This document shows, piece by piece, positions 11,396 through 22,335 of a DNA stretch of 64,000 nt. Location: the NCBI RefSeq assembly GCF_904849725.1, contig NC_058522.1:434463529-434527528 (forward strand). Direction: 5' to 3'. Positions within the stretch are counted from its first letter, which is position 1. Every line of letters starts with the position of its first letter. Position numbers and translations under genes: made by a program. Source of the DNA: Hordeum vulgare subsp. vulgare. Taxonomy: Eukaryota; Streptophyta; Magnoliopsida; Poales; Poaceae. The notes beneath the pieces are model-generated. The model had not been told where the DNA came from and ran no database searches. It was given only the letters and a program-made list of their open reading frames with translations.

Positions 11396-12077
11396 ATGCC
11401 CATGGGATTCTTATAAGCAGTCCTATAAGCCCATAGTGCATCGTCAAGTTTGCTAGACCAATTCTTTCGAGATCTATTGAGAGTCTTTTATAAGATCAAT
11501 TTGATCTCCCTATTACTCAACTCCACTTGACCACTAGACTGAGGGTGATAAGGAGATGCAACACTATGGTTGACATCATACTTAGCGAGCATCTTGTGGA
11601 AAACACCATGAATGAAGTGTGAACCGCCATCAGTCATCAGATATCTAGGGACTCCAAATCTTGGGAAGATGACCTCTTTCAGCATCTTAATAAAGGTGTG
11701 GTGATCAGCATTTTTAGTGGGGATAGCTTCTACCCACTTAGTGACATAATCCACATCAACTAAGATGTGACTATACCCATTGGAACTCGGGAAAGGTCCC
11801 ATATAATCAAAGCCCCAGACATCAAATGGTTCAATGACAAGTGAATAGTTCATAGGCATTTCGTGACGCTTACTGATATTCCCTATTCTTTGGCATTCGT
11901 CACAAGACAAGCCAAACTTACGGGAATCATTGAAGAGAGTGGGCCAATAGAAACCTGATTGCAATACCTTATGGGCAGTTCTGTCTCCAGCATGGTGTCC
12001 TCCGTAGGCTTCAGAATGACAATTCTGCAGGATCTGTCCCTATTCATGTTCAAGCACACACCGTCTAATAACACCAT
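11396..12077 (-). pseudogene. Element B integrase (C-terminus missing)
   Basis: The zinc-binding His-His-Cys-Cys region is spread over two frames (12077-11883 and the start of 11964-11488). The core keeps Asp in [13 protein letters not shown], Asp in LMTDGGSHF (Gly-Gly where Asn-Gly is usual) and Glu in [12 protein letters not shown] stop follows near 11487, yet the same kind of sequence continues ([20 protein letters not shown]) to about 11396, where it switches to unrelated sequence. The whole C-terminal domain is lost with the 3' part of the element. Confidence 0.85.
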
Positions 12078-12174
12078 CTACTCCTTCCTTATAAAGGTGA
12101 GGATCATCCCAAAAGTAGTGTCTCAAATCAAAGAAGAATTTCTTCTTTTGCTGGTAGGTGAAACTGGGTGGTAA

Positions 12175-13405
12175 TTATTTGTCTACGATATAGTTTGCGT
12201 AATGAGCATACCATGGTGCACTATGTGAAGTGCTGATGACATTCAATTGCTCATCAGGAAAGCTATCATCAATAGGTCGTGGGTCATCAAGGACATTCTC
12301 TAGCCTAGACAAGTTATCTGCTACAGGGTTATCAGCACCCTTTCGGTCAACGACATGCAAATCAAATTCCTGTAGCAGGAGAACCCATCTGATTAGTCTA
12401 GGCTTAGTGTCCTTCTTCTCCATAAGGTACTTAATTGCAGCATGATTAGAGTGAATTGTGACTTTGGAGTCAACTATATAAGATCTGAACTTTTCACATG
12501 CCGACTGCTAAAAGTTCCTTCTCCGTAGTGGCATAGTTTCTTTGGGCACTGTCTAGTGTTTTACTAGCATAGTGAATAACATTCAACTTCTTGTCAACTC
12601 TTTGTCCTAGAACATCACCAACAGCATAATCACTAGCATCGCACATGATTTCAAAGGGCAAGTTCCAATCAGGTGGTTGAACAATAGGTGCGGTTATCAA
12701 GGCCTTCTTAAGTATTTTGAAAGCTTCCTCACAATCCTCATCGAAAACAAAAGGAACATCCTTCTGCAAGATGTTGGTAAGAGGCCTAGAAATCTTAGAG
12801 AAGTCTTTAATGAACCTTCTATAGAAACCAGCATGACCTAGGAAACTTCGTATACCTCTGATATCTGTGGGGCAAGGCATTTTCTCAATTGTGTGAACCT
12901 TAGCCTTATCAACTTCAATGCCTCTCTGAGAGATTTTGTGTCCTAAGATCATGCCTTCATTAACCATGAAGTGGCACTTCTCCCAGTTCAAGACGAGGTT
13001 GGTATCTTTGCATCTCTGTAATACTCGATCAAGGTTGCTGAGGCAATCGTCAAAGGAAGAACCGTAAACGGAGAAATCATCCATGAAAACCTCAACACTC
13101 TTTTCACAAAAGTTAGAGAATATTGCCATCATACATCATTGAAAGGTGGCAGGTGCATTGTACAGGCCAAAAGGCATACGTCTATAAGCAAAGGTACCGA
13201 AGGGGCATGTGAAAGTGGTTTTCTCCTAATCAGATTTTGCAACAGGTATTTGCGAGAAACCTGAATAACCGTCTAGAAAGCAGAAGTGTGTGTGTTTAGA
13301 TAGCCTTTCTAGCATTTTGTCGATAAACGACAAAGGATAATGGTCTTTCCTGGTTGCCTTGTTCAGTTTCCGGAAGTCTATCACCATCCTATAGCCAGTA
13401 ATAAT
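12175..13405 (-). pseudogene. pol: Element B reverse transcriptase (3' part) and RNase H
   Basis: The ORF 13132-12494 begins just before the polymerase box (FMDDFSVYG, both Asp present) and runs through the RT thumb into RNase H (FEIMCDASDYAVGDVLGQR, with the first catalytic Asp, and [12 protein letters not shown] with the catalytic Glu). The RNase H end (12423-12175) lies in another frame and has VADNLSRL. The stretch 13132-13405 still reads as the RT palm but with frame breaks. The upstream half of the same RT lies at 20273-20440, beyond element C. Confidence 0.87.
13401..13405. repeat. Target-site duplication ATAAT, left copy (element C)
   Basis: ATAAT directly precedes the TG of the C 5' LTR and recurs at 20273-20277 directly after the CA of the 3' LTR. 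Confidence 0.95.
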
Positions 13406-15014
13406 TGATACGTCTCAAACGTATCTATAATTTTTGATGGTTTCACGCTGTTATCTTGTCTTCTTTGTATGTTTTGTGTACCTTTTTATATCTTTTTTGG
13501 GACTAACTTATTGATTCAGTGCCAAGTGCCAGTTTCTGTTTTTCCGTGTTTTTGACTCTTTTCAGATCTGATTTTGGAACGGAGTCCAAACGGAAGAAAA
13601 ACCCCGAAATGATTTTTTCCCGAACGGAAGAAGTCCAGGGAGCCTTTGGGCCAGACCAGGTGGCCCCCAGGGAGCCCACAAGCTCCCACCCCGCCAACAG
13701 GAGGGAGACGGCGGTGGGCAAGCTTGTGGCTTCCCTGGCCGCCTCCTGACCTAGGTCTTGCGCCTATATATTCCCAAATATTCCGCAAAAAATCAGGGAG
13801 CCTCGAAAATACTTTTCCACCGCCGCAAGCTTCCGTTTCCGCGAGATCTCATCTGGAGACCCTTCCCAGCGCCCTGCCGGAGGGGAATTTGGAGGTGGAG
13901 CGCTTCTTCATCAACATCATCACCCCTCCAATGACTCGTGAGTAGTTCACTTCACACCTACGGGTCCGTAGTTAGTAGCTAGATGGCTTCTTCTCTCTCT
14001 TGGATCTTCAATACAAAGTTCTCCATGATCTTCATGGAGATCTATCCAATGTAATCTTCTTTGGCGGTGTGTTTGTCGAGATCCGATGAATTGTGGACTT
14101 GTGATCAGATTATCTATGATATATATTTGAGTCTTTGTTGATTTCCTATATGCATGATTTGATATCATTGTAAATCTCTCCGAGTCTTGGGTTTTGTTTG
14201 GCCAACAAGATCTATGATTCTTGCAATGGGAGAAGTGCTTGGTTTTGGGTTCTGCCATGTGGTGACCTTTCCCAATGACAGTAGGGGCAGCAAGGCACAC
14301 ATCAAGCAGTTGCCATCAAGGGTAAAAGGATGGGGTTTTTATCATTGGTTTGAGATTATCCCTCTACATCATGTCATCTTGCTTAAGGCGTTACTCTGTT
14401 CTTATGGACTTAATACACTAGACGCATGCTGGAGAGCGGTCGACGCGTGGAGTAATAGTAGTAGATGCAGACAGTATCGGTCTACTTGTTTCGGACGTGA
14501 TGCCTATAGAAATAACCATTGCATAGATATCGTCACGACTCTGCACAGTTCTATCAATTGCTCGACAGTAATTTGTTCACCCACCGTCTACTTGCTTTCA
14601 TGAGAGAAGCCACTAGTAAACACTATGGCCCCCGGGTCTATTCACATCCATCGTTTACAACTCTGCTTTTACTTTTCTTTGTTACTTTGTTGCTTTCAGT
14701 TCTCACTTGGCAAACAGTCTATAGGGGATTGACAACCCCTTCATAGCGTTGGGTGCAAGCTTTTGTGTTTGTGCAGGATCTTGAGATACTCTTCCGCCGG
14801 ATTGATACCTTGGTTCTCAAACTGAGGGAAATACTTACCGTCGTTGTGCTACATCACCCTTTGCGGTTCGAGGGAACACCAACGCAAGGTCCACAGAAAG
14901 ATCAAGCCAAATATTCTCCCGTCGACGTGCCTATCTCTGGCGCTGTTGGAAGGTCATTTGTGCAGTAGCAGAAGTATTTCTTGCACCATTGCCAGGGATA
15001 CACAGCAAACATCA
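13406..15014 (+). repeat. Element C 5' LTR
   Basis: Starts TGATACGTC, ends ACATCA. The terminal bases include a GATACGT/ACGTATC inverted repeat. A long hairpin (left arm 13667-13690, right arm 13713-13738, CCCACAAGC...GCTTGTGG core) is followed by the TATA box TATATATT at 13765-13772, which marks the U3/R promoter. Confidence 0.95.
13765..13772 (+). promoter_or_regulatory. TATA box of element C 5' LTR
   Basis: TATATATT, about 27 bp after the conserved hairpin and in the same setting as in the 3' LTR (19021-19028), solo LTR H (49616-49623) and, on the - strand, the E LTRs (around 25285-25292 and 33641-33648). Confidence 0.7.
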
Positions 15015-15024
15015 GAAGTATTTC

Positions 15025-15042
15025 TGGCGCCGTTGCCGGGGA
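15025..15042 (+). other. Primer binding site of element C (Asp-tRNA type)
   Basis: TGGCGCCGTTGCCGGGGA, 10 bp after the 5' LTR; matches the 3' end complement of plant tRNA-Asp as used by Athila-lineage elements. F and E have the same site with one mismatch each. Confidence 0.88.
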
Positions 15043-15264
15043 GGAGAAATCAAGATCTATCCAAGTAGGTCTCACAAACTCTTCTCTTGCATTTACTTTT
15101 GTTGCGAGTTGCCTCTCGTTTTCCTCTCCCCCACTTCACATTTGCCGTTTTCATTTGACTTTCTCCTTTGCCTTTTCGTTCACCCTTTTCTCTCACTTGC
15201 TTTCTGCTTGTGTGCCATGTGCCTTCAATATGCTTGCATCTTCGCTTGCTGAAAATCTATTGAT

Positions 15265-15975
15265 ATGGATCCTCATCCACTAGCTAGTCTCTTTAAGAGA
15301 ACCACTATTGTTGAACGAATTGCTAGTGAGTTGAGGCCAATTGACTATTTCTATGGAGTTTTGCTTAAGATGCGTGAATCTGAAAATTGTGAGGAGGAAA
15401 TTCATGAAGTGATTCATGAGGGCTCCTTGAATGAAAAGCATGATTGCAATGGTTTCACTATAAATCCTATTAGTGACAATCATGCTAAAAACATGCAAAA
15501 CCCTAAGCTTGGGGTTGCTAGTTTTGCTATGACCACTACTTGTTGCAATAATCATGATTGGGGTGATGATCTTTCTTATGATCTTGAAAATTTGTTCAAA
15601 CCCCATGATGAATATGATATTTGCAATAATATTGGAAGTGGGTTTGTAGACATCATGACTTTGGTTGATGATAATCCCACTATTTTTGAAGAGTGTCAAC
15701 TTTGCATGCATGTGGATCATGAAAAGAATATCCTATGGGATAGTTACATTGTTGAATTGGAATATGATCCCACATGTAATTGCTATGAGAGAGGAAAATA
15801 TTTTGGTAGAAACTTTCATGTTACCAAATCACCTCTCGTGATGTTGAGATTGCTCTTGTCTCTTTCTTCTTCCTTGCATATGGAAGCTATTGGTTGTCTT
15901 GACAATTTGTTTTTCTATAAAATGTCTATGCATAGGAAGTATGTTAGACTTATATGTGATTTTCACATGCTTTAG
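15265..15975 (+). CDS. Element C ORF, 236 aa, unrecognised
   Basis: The only sizeable ORF of element C, starting at the first ATG that opens a long frame after the leader (MDPHPLASLFKRTTIVERIA). I do not recognise a domain. The protein is acidic, with Asp/Glu/His/Asn-rich stretches (EEEIHEVIHEG, DDLSYDLENLFKPHDEYD), scattered Cys and His (TTTCCNNHDWGDD, EECQLCMHVDHE, DPTCNCYERGKYF) and a Leu/Ser-rich C-terminus. It sits where gag-protease lies in the related element F, but I see no similarity to that protein. The frame is uninterrupted, unlike nearly all pol frames here, which may mean selection or simply a young insertion. It might be a structural or nucleic-acid-binding protein; that is a guess. 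Confidence 0.5.
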   Translation: MDPHPLASLFKRTTIVERIASELRPIDYFYGVLLKMRESENCEEEIHEVIHEGSLNEKHDCNGFTINPISDNHAKNMQNPKLGVASFAMTTTCCNNHDWGDDLSYDLENLFKPHDEYDICNNIGSGFVDIMTLVDDNPTIFEECQLCMHVDHEKNILWDSYIVELEYDPTCNCYERGKYFGRNFHVTKSPLVMLRLLLSLSSSLHMEAIGCLDNLFFYKMSMHRKYVRLICDFHML

Positions 15976-18648
15976 GATGCTCTCGTTGTGCTTCAATTCT
16001 TGTCTTTTGTGAGAGCATCATTGAATGCCTAGCTAAGGGCGTTAAACAAAAGCGCTTGTTGGGAGGCAACCCAACGAATCTATCCTTTTTATTTCTATTT
16101 TGTATTTTCCACACTTTCATAATTCTGTTATGATTGTGTTTTTTGTGTTTCTTTTTGCGTTTGTGCCAAGCAAAACCATTATGATTAGTCTTGAGGATGA
16201 TCGTTTGGTCATGCTGGGAAAGACAGAAACTTTCTGCTCACGAAAAGAATTTTCATTTGTTTTCTGTAAAATATTTTGAGTTGATTCTTTTTGCTGCTGA
16301 TTCCTACGCACATTCTTCAGACTGTCGTAATTTTTCAGAATTTTTAAAGTACCAGAGGTATACGAAACATACAGATTGCTACAGACTGGTTTGCTGTTAA
16401 CAGATTCTGTTTTTTGTTGTGTTGGTTGCTTATTTTGATGAAACTATGGATAGTATCGGGGGGTATTAGCCATGTAAGATTGAAAGTACAGTAACCCAAC
16501 ATCAGCACAATTAGAATTTGAGTTTGCTACAGTACCTAAGGAAGTGGTGATTTGCTTTCTTGTACTAATGTTATCACGAGTTTCTGTTTATGTTTCGTGT
16601 TGTGAAGTTTTCAAGTTTTGGGTGAAGTTCTTATGGAGGAAAAGATAAAGAGTGGCAAGAGCTCAAGCTTGAGGATGCCCAAGGAACCCCAAGAGATTCA
16701 AGGATGCTGTAAAAGCCTAAGCTTAAGGATTCCCCGGGAAGGCATCCCCTCTCTCGTCTTCAATCCATCAGTAACGTTACTTGGGGCTATATTTTTATTC
16801 ACCACATGTTATGTGTTTTTGCTTGGAGCATCTTGTATCGTAGGAGTCTTTTATTTTTTTTGTGTCACAATCATCCTTGCTGCACACCTAGAGAGATAGA
16901 CATGCACACACCGTGATTTTGTCGAGCTTCACTTATATCTTTTGGTAGACAATTCAGCTCACATGTGCTTCACTTATATCTTTTGAGCTAGATACTTTTG
17001 CTCTATGTGCTTCACTTATATCTTTAGAGCACAGCGGTGCGTGGATTGGTAGTTGATCTATGCTTTGAAAGTAGTCTCAAAAGGGGTAGTTATCCAAAGG
17101 GATACGAAAACTTCCACCTTCATGTGCATTAAATAGTTAGAGAAGTTTGATTCATCTCAATTAGTTTTGAGTTGTGGTTATGGTAATATTGAATTCATGC
17201 TAGTAAGGTGTTGTGGATCTAGAAATACTTGTGTTGAAGTTAGTGATTCTCGTGGCATGCACGTATGGTGAACCACTATGTGATGAAATCTGAGCATGAT
17301 TAGTATATTGATTGTCATCCTTTTCGTGGCGGTCGGGATCGCGCGATGGTTTATACCTACCAACCCTTCCCCTAGGAGTATGCGTTGAATGCTTTGTTTC
17401 GATTACTAATAAAACTTTTGCAACAAGTATATGAGTTCTTCATGACTAATGTTGAGTCCATGGTTTAGATGCACTTTCACCTTCCACCATCACTATCTTC
17501 TTAGTGCCGTGCAACTTTCGCCGGTGCACAAAACCCACCTTAGCCTCCCTCAAAACAGCCACCATACCTACCTACTATGGCTTTTTCAAAGTCATTCCGA
17601 GATATATTGCCATGCAACTACCACCATGATATGTGCCACAACGTCTACATTGCCTTTGCACGATCGTAAGATTGCTAGCATGATGTTTCCATTGATGTCT
17701 ATGCCATGCTAGATCATTGCCACGGTACACTACCGAAGGCATTCCATATAGAGTCATAATTGCTCATCATTATTGGAGCATTGTCCCATGTGAGGAAATA
17801 AAAGAGGCCAAAGAAGCCCATAAAAAAGAGTCCAAAGAGCCCACCAAAATAAAAAAAATATAAAAAAAGAGAGAAAAAGAGAGAAGGGACAATGCTACCA
17901 CTTTTTCCACACTTGTGCATTTTGAGCACCATGATCTTCATGATTGAGAGTCTCTCGTTTTGTCACCACCATATAGCTAGTGGGAAATTCTCATTATATA
18001 ACTTGGCTTGTATATTCCAATGATAGGCTTCCTCAAAATTTCCTTAGGCCTTCGTGAGCAAGCAAGTTGGATGCACACCCACTAGTTTTCTTTAAGAGCT
18101 TTCACATACTTGTAGCTCTAGTGCATCGTTTGTATGGCAATCCCTACTCATTCACATTAATATCTATTGATGAGCATCTCCACAGCTCATTAATATGCCT
18201 AGTTAATGTGACTATCTTCTCCTTTTTGTCTTGCAAACTCCACCACATCCCACACCATCTATAGTGCTATAACCATGGCTCACGCTCATGTATTGCGTGA
18301 GAGTTGAAAATGTTTGAGAAAGTAAAGGTGTGAAACAATTACTTGGCCAATACCGGGGTTGTGCATGATTTAAATTCGTTGTGCAATGATGATAGAGCAT
18401 AGCTAGACTATATGCTTTTGTAGGGATAACTTTCTTTTGGCCTTGTTATTTTGAAAGTTCATCATTACTTTGCTAGTTTGCTTGAATTATTATTGTTTCC
18501 ACGTCAATAGCAAACTATTGTTTTGAATCTAATGGATCTGAACATTCACGTCACATAAGAGGAATTACAAAGGACACCTATGCTAGGTAGCATGAAAGCA
18601 TCAAAAATTCATTCTTATCACTTCCCTACTCGAGGACGAGCAGGAGTT
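15976..18648 (+). other. Element C 3' non-coding region
   Basis: No supported gene. Holds a conserved block (16028-16075) with GGGCGTTAAAC and a GTTGGG-AGGCAA-CCCAAC hairpin at 16058-16075, also present in F; three copies of a CTTCACTTATATCTTT motif between 16927 and 17024; and an A/G-rich tract at 17795-17890 (GAGAGAAAAAGAGAGAAGG). Element F carries counterparts of all three on the other strand (39546-39562, 38610-38680 and 37730-37850). Confidence 0.6.
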
Positions 18649-18663
18649 AAGCTTGGGGATGCT
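18649..18663 (+). other. Polypurine tract of element C
   Basis: AAGCTTGGGGATGCT directly before the 3' LTR; identical to the tract of F (36952-36966, - strand). It primes plus-strand DNA synthesis. Confidence 0.8.
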
Positions 18664-20272
18664 TGATACGTCTCAAACGTATCTATAATTTTTGATGGTT
18701 TCACGCTGTTATCTTGTCTTCTTTGTATGTTTTATGTACCTTTTTATATCTTTTTTGGGACTAACTTATTGATTCAGTGCCAAGTGCCACTTCCTGTTTT
18801 TCCGTGTTTTTGACTCTTTTCAGATTTGATTTTGGAATGGAGTCCAAATGGTAGAAAAACCCCGAAATGATTTTTTCCCGAACGGAAGAAGTCCAGGGAG
18901 CCTTTGGGCCAGGCCAGGTGGGCCCCAGGGAGCCCACAAGCTCCCACCCTGCCACCAGGGGAGGCGGCGGTGGGCAAGCTTGTGGCTTCCCTGTCCGCCT
19001 CCTGACCTAGGTCTTGCGCCTATATATTCCCAAATATTCCGCAAAAAATCAGGGGAGCCTCGAAAATACTTTTCCGCCGCCGCAAGCTTCCGTTTACGCG
19101 AGATCTCATCTGGAGACCCTTCCCGGCGCCCTGCCGGAGGGGACTTTGAAGGTGGAGGGCTTCTTCATCAACATCATCGCCCCTCCAATGACTCGTGAGT
19201 AGTTCATTTCAGACCTACGGGTCTGTAGTTAGTAGCTAGATGGCTTCTTCTCTCTCTTGGATCTTCAATACAAAGTTCTCCATGATCTTCATGGAGATCT
19301 ATCCGATGTAATCTTCTTTGGCGGTGTGTTTGTCGAGATCCGATGAATTGTGGACTTGTGATAAGATTATCTATGATATATATTTGAGTCTTTGATGATT
19401 TCTTATATGCATGATTTGATATCCTTGTAAGTCTCTCCGAGTCTTGGGTTTTGTTTGGCCAACTAGATCTATGATTCTTGCAATGGGAGAAGTGCTTGGT
19501 TTTGGGTTCTGCCATGTGGTGACCTTTCCCAGTGACAGTAGGGGCAGCAAGGCACACATCAAGCAGTTGCCATCAAGGGTAAAAAGATGGGGTTTTTATC
19601 ATTGGTTTGAGATTATCCCTCTACATCATGTCATCTTGCTTAAGGCGTTACTCTGTTCTTATGGACTTAATACACTAGATGCATGCTGGATAGCGGTCGA
19701 CGTGTGGAGTAATAGTAGTAGATGCACACAGTATCGGTCTACTTGTTTAGGACGTGATGCCTATAGATATAATCATTGCATAGATACCGTCACGACTCTG
19801 CACAGTTCTATCAATTGCTCGACAGTAATTTGTTCACCCACCGTCTACTTGCTTTCATGAGAGAAGCCACTAGTAAACACTACGGCCCCCGGGTCTATTC
19901 ACATCCACCGTTTACAACTCCTCTTTTACTTTGCTTTGTTACTTTGTTGCTTTCAGTTCTCACTTGGCAAACAATCTATAAGGGATTGACAACCCCTTCA
20001 TAGCGTTGGGTGCAAGCTTTTGTGTTTGTGCAGGATCTTGAGATGCTCTTCCGCCGGATTGATACCTTGGTTCTCAAAGTGAGGGAAATACTTACCGTCG
20101 CTGTGCTACATCACCCTTTCCGCTTCGAGGGAACACCAACGCAAAGCTCCACAGAAAGATCAAGCCAAGTATTCTCCCGTCGACGTGCCTATCTATGGCG
20201 CCGTTGGAAGGTCTTTTGTGCAGTAGCAGAAGTATTTCTGGCACCATTGCCAGGGATACACAACAAACATCA
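18664..20272 (+). repeat. Element C 3' LTR
   Basis: 1609 bp, same length as the 5' LTR, ends TGATACGTC...CAAACATCA, followed by the second ATAAT (20273-20277). Hairpin arms at about 18925-18947 and 18969-18992, TATA box at 19021-19028. Confidence 0.95.
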
Positions 20273-20980
20273 ATAATCGTTTGCGGGATTAGTTCATTCT
20301 TATCATTAGGAACGACGGTGTTACCTCGCTTCTTAGGTACGCAATGTACTGGGCTTACCCAATCACTATGAGCAACAGGATAAATGATTCCTCCCTCTAG
20401 AAGCTTTAATATTTCTTTTCTCACGACCTCTTTCATCCTCGGATTTAACTCCGTTGATGATCAGCAACTGGCTTAGAATCAGGATCGGTTTTAATCTTGT
20501 GCTGACATAGAGTGGGACTAATACCCTTAAGATCATCAAGAGTATATCCAATAGCAGCACGATGCTTCCTCAAAGTTTTCAATAACTTCTTCTCTTTGTG
20601 ATTCGAGAGGTGAGCACTAATAATAACAGGATATATCTCCTTCTCATCAAGATAGGCATACTTAAGAGTATCTGGTAACTGTTTTAGCTCGAACACAGGA
20701 TCGCCCTTTGGTGGGGGAGGATCCCCAAGCAGTTCAACAGGCAGATTATTCTCGAGAATAGGATATTGTTCTAAGACAATTTTATCTATCTCATCTCTTT
20801 CATCCATATGCATATCATTTTCATGCTCAAGCAGATATTTCTCTAAAGGATCCGTAGGAGGTACGGCAATAGAGGAAAGAGCAATGATTTCATCCCTACC
20901 AGACGACTCTTTTTCATGGGGTTGTCTTCCAAACTTGGAGAAGTTAAATTCATGAGACACACCCTCGAAACTAACAGTGA
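20273..20980 (-). pseudogene. pol: Element B reverse transcriptase N-terminal part and preceding linker
   Basis: ORF 20960-20445 is an acidic pol linker typical of Athila elements (IVLEQYPILENNLPVELLGDPPP, KYAYLDEKEIYPVIISAHLS, HRAAIGYTLDDLKGISP). It is followed in another frame by the start of RT (KEILKLLEGGIIYPVAHSDW, VSPVHCVPKKRGNTVV). The RT frame runs to NELIPQTII, where element C interrupts it at 20273; the continuing palm sequence starts at 13405. There is a frame break between linker and RT near 20440. Confidence 0.85.
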
Positions 20981-20984
20981 CAGT

Positions 20985-21503
20985 CTATTTGATGCAATCA
21001 ATGTGAGCATTGACAGTGTTGAGAAAGGGTCTACCAAATATGATGGGACAAAAGCTATCTTGTGCAGTAGCAAGGACGAGGAAATCAGTAGGATACTTTG
21101 TCTTACCAGACAGGACTTCTACGGCTCTCACAATTCCCACGGGACAGATAGTGTCTCTATTAGCTAGCGTAATAGTGACATCAATGGGTTCTAACTCAGC
21201 AGGTGCAATCTCATCTTTGATTTCATCATATAGGGACCGGGGTATTGCACTCACACTAGCACCCATATCACATAAACCATGATAACAGTGATCTCCAGCT
21301 TGACAGAAACAACGGGCAGGCCAACTACATGTCTGTATTTGTCTTTCGAGTGAGGTTTAGTTATTCTAGCGGAATCCTCACAGAATTTGATAACATGCCC
21401 ATCTATGTCTTCGGCTAAGAGATCTTTGATAATAGCAGCACTAGGTTCAACTCTAATTTCCTCAGGGGGTGCAAGTGGTCTAATGTAACCCCTACGTATC
21501 ACA
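20985..21503 (-). pseudogene. Element B aspartic protease
   Basis: The protease region is in two frames. The part upstream on the - strand (21503-21251) has KPHSKDKYRHVVGLPVVSV, and 21266-20985 has the active site (Asp-Met-Gly-Ala-Ser at the start), the flap-like TITLANRDTICPVGIV and the motif PIIFGRPFLNT. The Met-Gly variant of Asp-Ser/Thr-Gly is unusual but Asp-Leu-Gly occurs in E and F, so Asp-X-Gly seems normal in this lineage. Confidence 0.8.
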
Positions 21504-21539
21504 CTTGGAGCTTTAGAATAATCCTTTTTCCTAGCAGGG

Positions 21540-22229
21540 TAAGGTGGTTTCTCAGCGTAGGCACAAGGAACAATAGGATCACTAAAGGCAATGACTTTCT
21601 CTTCAACTAGATTGGGTTTAACTATGTTGACTTCGACAGGAGGATGATACTTAAACCACTTTTCTTTGGAAGATCAACATGAGAAGAAAAAGATTCACAT
21701 AGAGAAGCTACTATCTCAGAGTCAAGTCCATACTTAGCGCTAAAATCTCTAGAAGTGTTTGTTTCAACAAAAGATTTAACGCAATCAAACTGGAAATTCA
21801 TACCAGACTCCTTACCTTCTTCAAGCTCCCAATCTTCAAGATCATGATGTACTAAATTCATAGGATAAAACTTTTGATGAAATTCCAATTTCAACCGATT
21901 ATAGTCCCATGATCCAGTATCATCACATAGCCTATACCATGTCAACGCCTTATCCTTCAAAGATAAAGGAAAGACTTTCTTATTTCCCTCATCCTCGGGC
22001 AAACCTGCAAGCTTAAATAAACCACAAACTTCATCTACATAGATCAGATGCAAGTCTGGATGTGATGATCCATCTCCTGTAAAAGGATTAGCCAGCAGTT
22101 TCTCAAGCATACCGAAGGAATTTCATAGAAGATATTTTCAGTAAGTACCTCAGGTTGAGGAACAACTCCTCGTGCTTCCGTTCGTGGTGAAGATACCCCG
22201 AACAAACTCCTCAAAGGAACAATTTCCAT
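21540..22229 (-). pseudogene. gag: Element B gag (shortened)
   Basis: Starts at the ATG 22229-22227 (MEIVPLRSLFG...). A frame change near 22100 leads into the gag core in ORF 22110-21622: LIYVDEVCGLFKLAGLPEDE, FPLSLKDKALTWYRL and LEFHQKFYPMNLVHHD, the classic Athila-type gag. The core is followed at once by LEDWELEEGKESGMNF, so the usual C-terminal half of the gag domain has been deleted. No zinc knuckle is visible. Confidence 0.8.
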
Positions 22230-22306
22230 ATTGACAAGTGACAATAAATTTCAACACGGTATATAAATGTTTCCTTACCAAATTCCACTTAACAAAGGTG
22301 CTTCAC

Positions 22307-22323
22307 TCCCCGGCAACGGCGCA
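22307..22323 (-). other. Primer binding site of element B
   Basis: The - strand reads TGCGCCGTTGCCGGGGA, the Asp-tRNA-type site with one G missing, 12 bp from the LTR. Confidence 0.75.
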
Positions 22324-22335
22324 AGAAAAGAGTCT

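Larger units (their letters stand above)
13406..20272 (+). mobile_element. Element C: complete non-autonomous LTR retrotransposon (Athila-type ends)
   Basis: Two 1609-bp direct LTRs (13406-15014 and 18664-20272) with TG...CA ends, an Asp-tRNA-type primer site, a polypurine tract and a perfect 5-bp target duplication. The 3649-bp interior has one 236-codon ORF and no gag domain, protease, RT, RNase H or integrase. It must have been copied with enzymes from other elements. LTR, leader, 3' region and polypurine tract match element F and the solo LTR H. The two LTRs differ at scattered bases only, so the insertion is younger than its host B. Confidence 0.95.

Noticed and set aside
17795..17905. 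A-rich tract as the tail of a LINE or processed pseudogene
   Set aside because: It sits in the interior of element C and has a counterpart at the same relative place in F; no LINE coding sequence is nearby.
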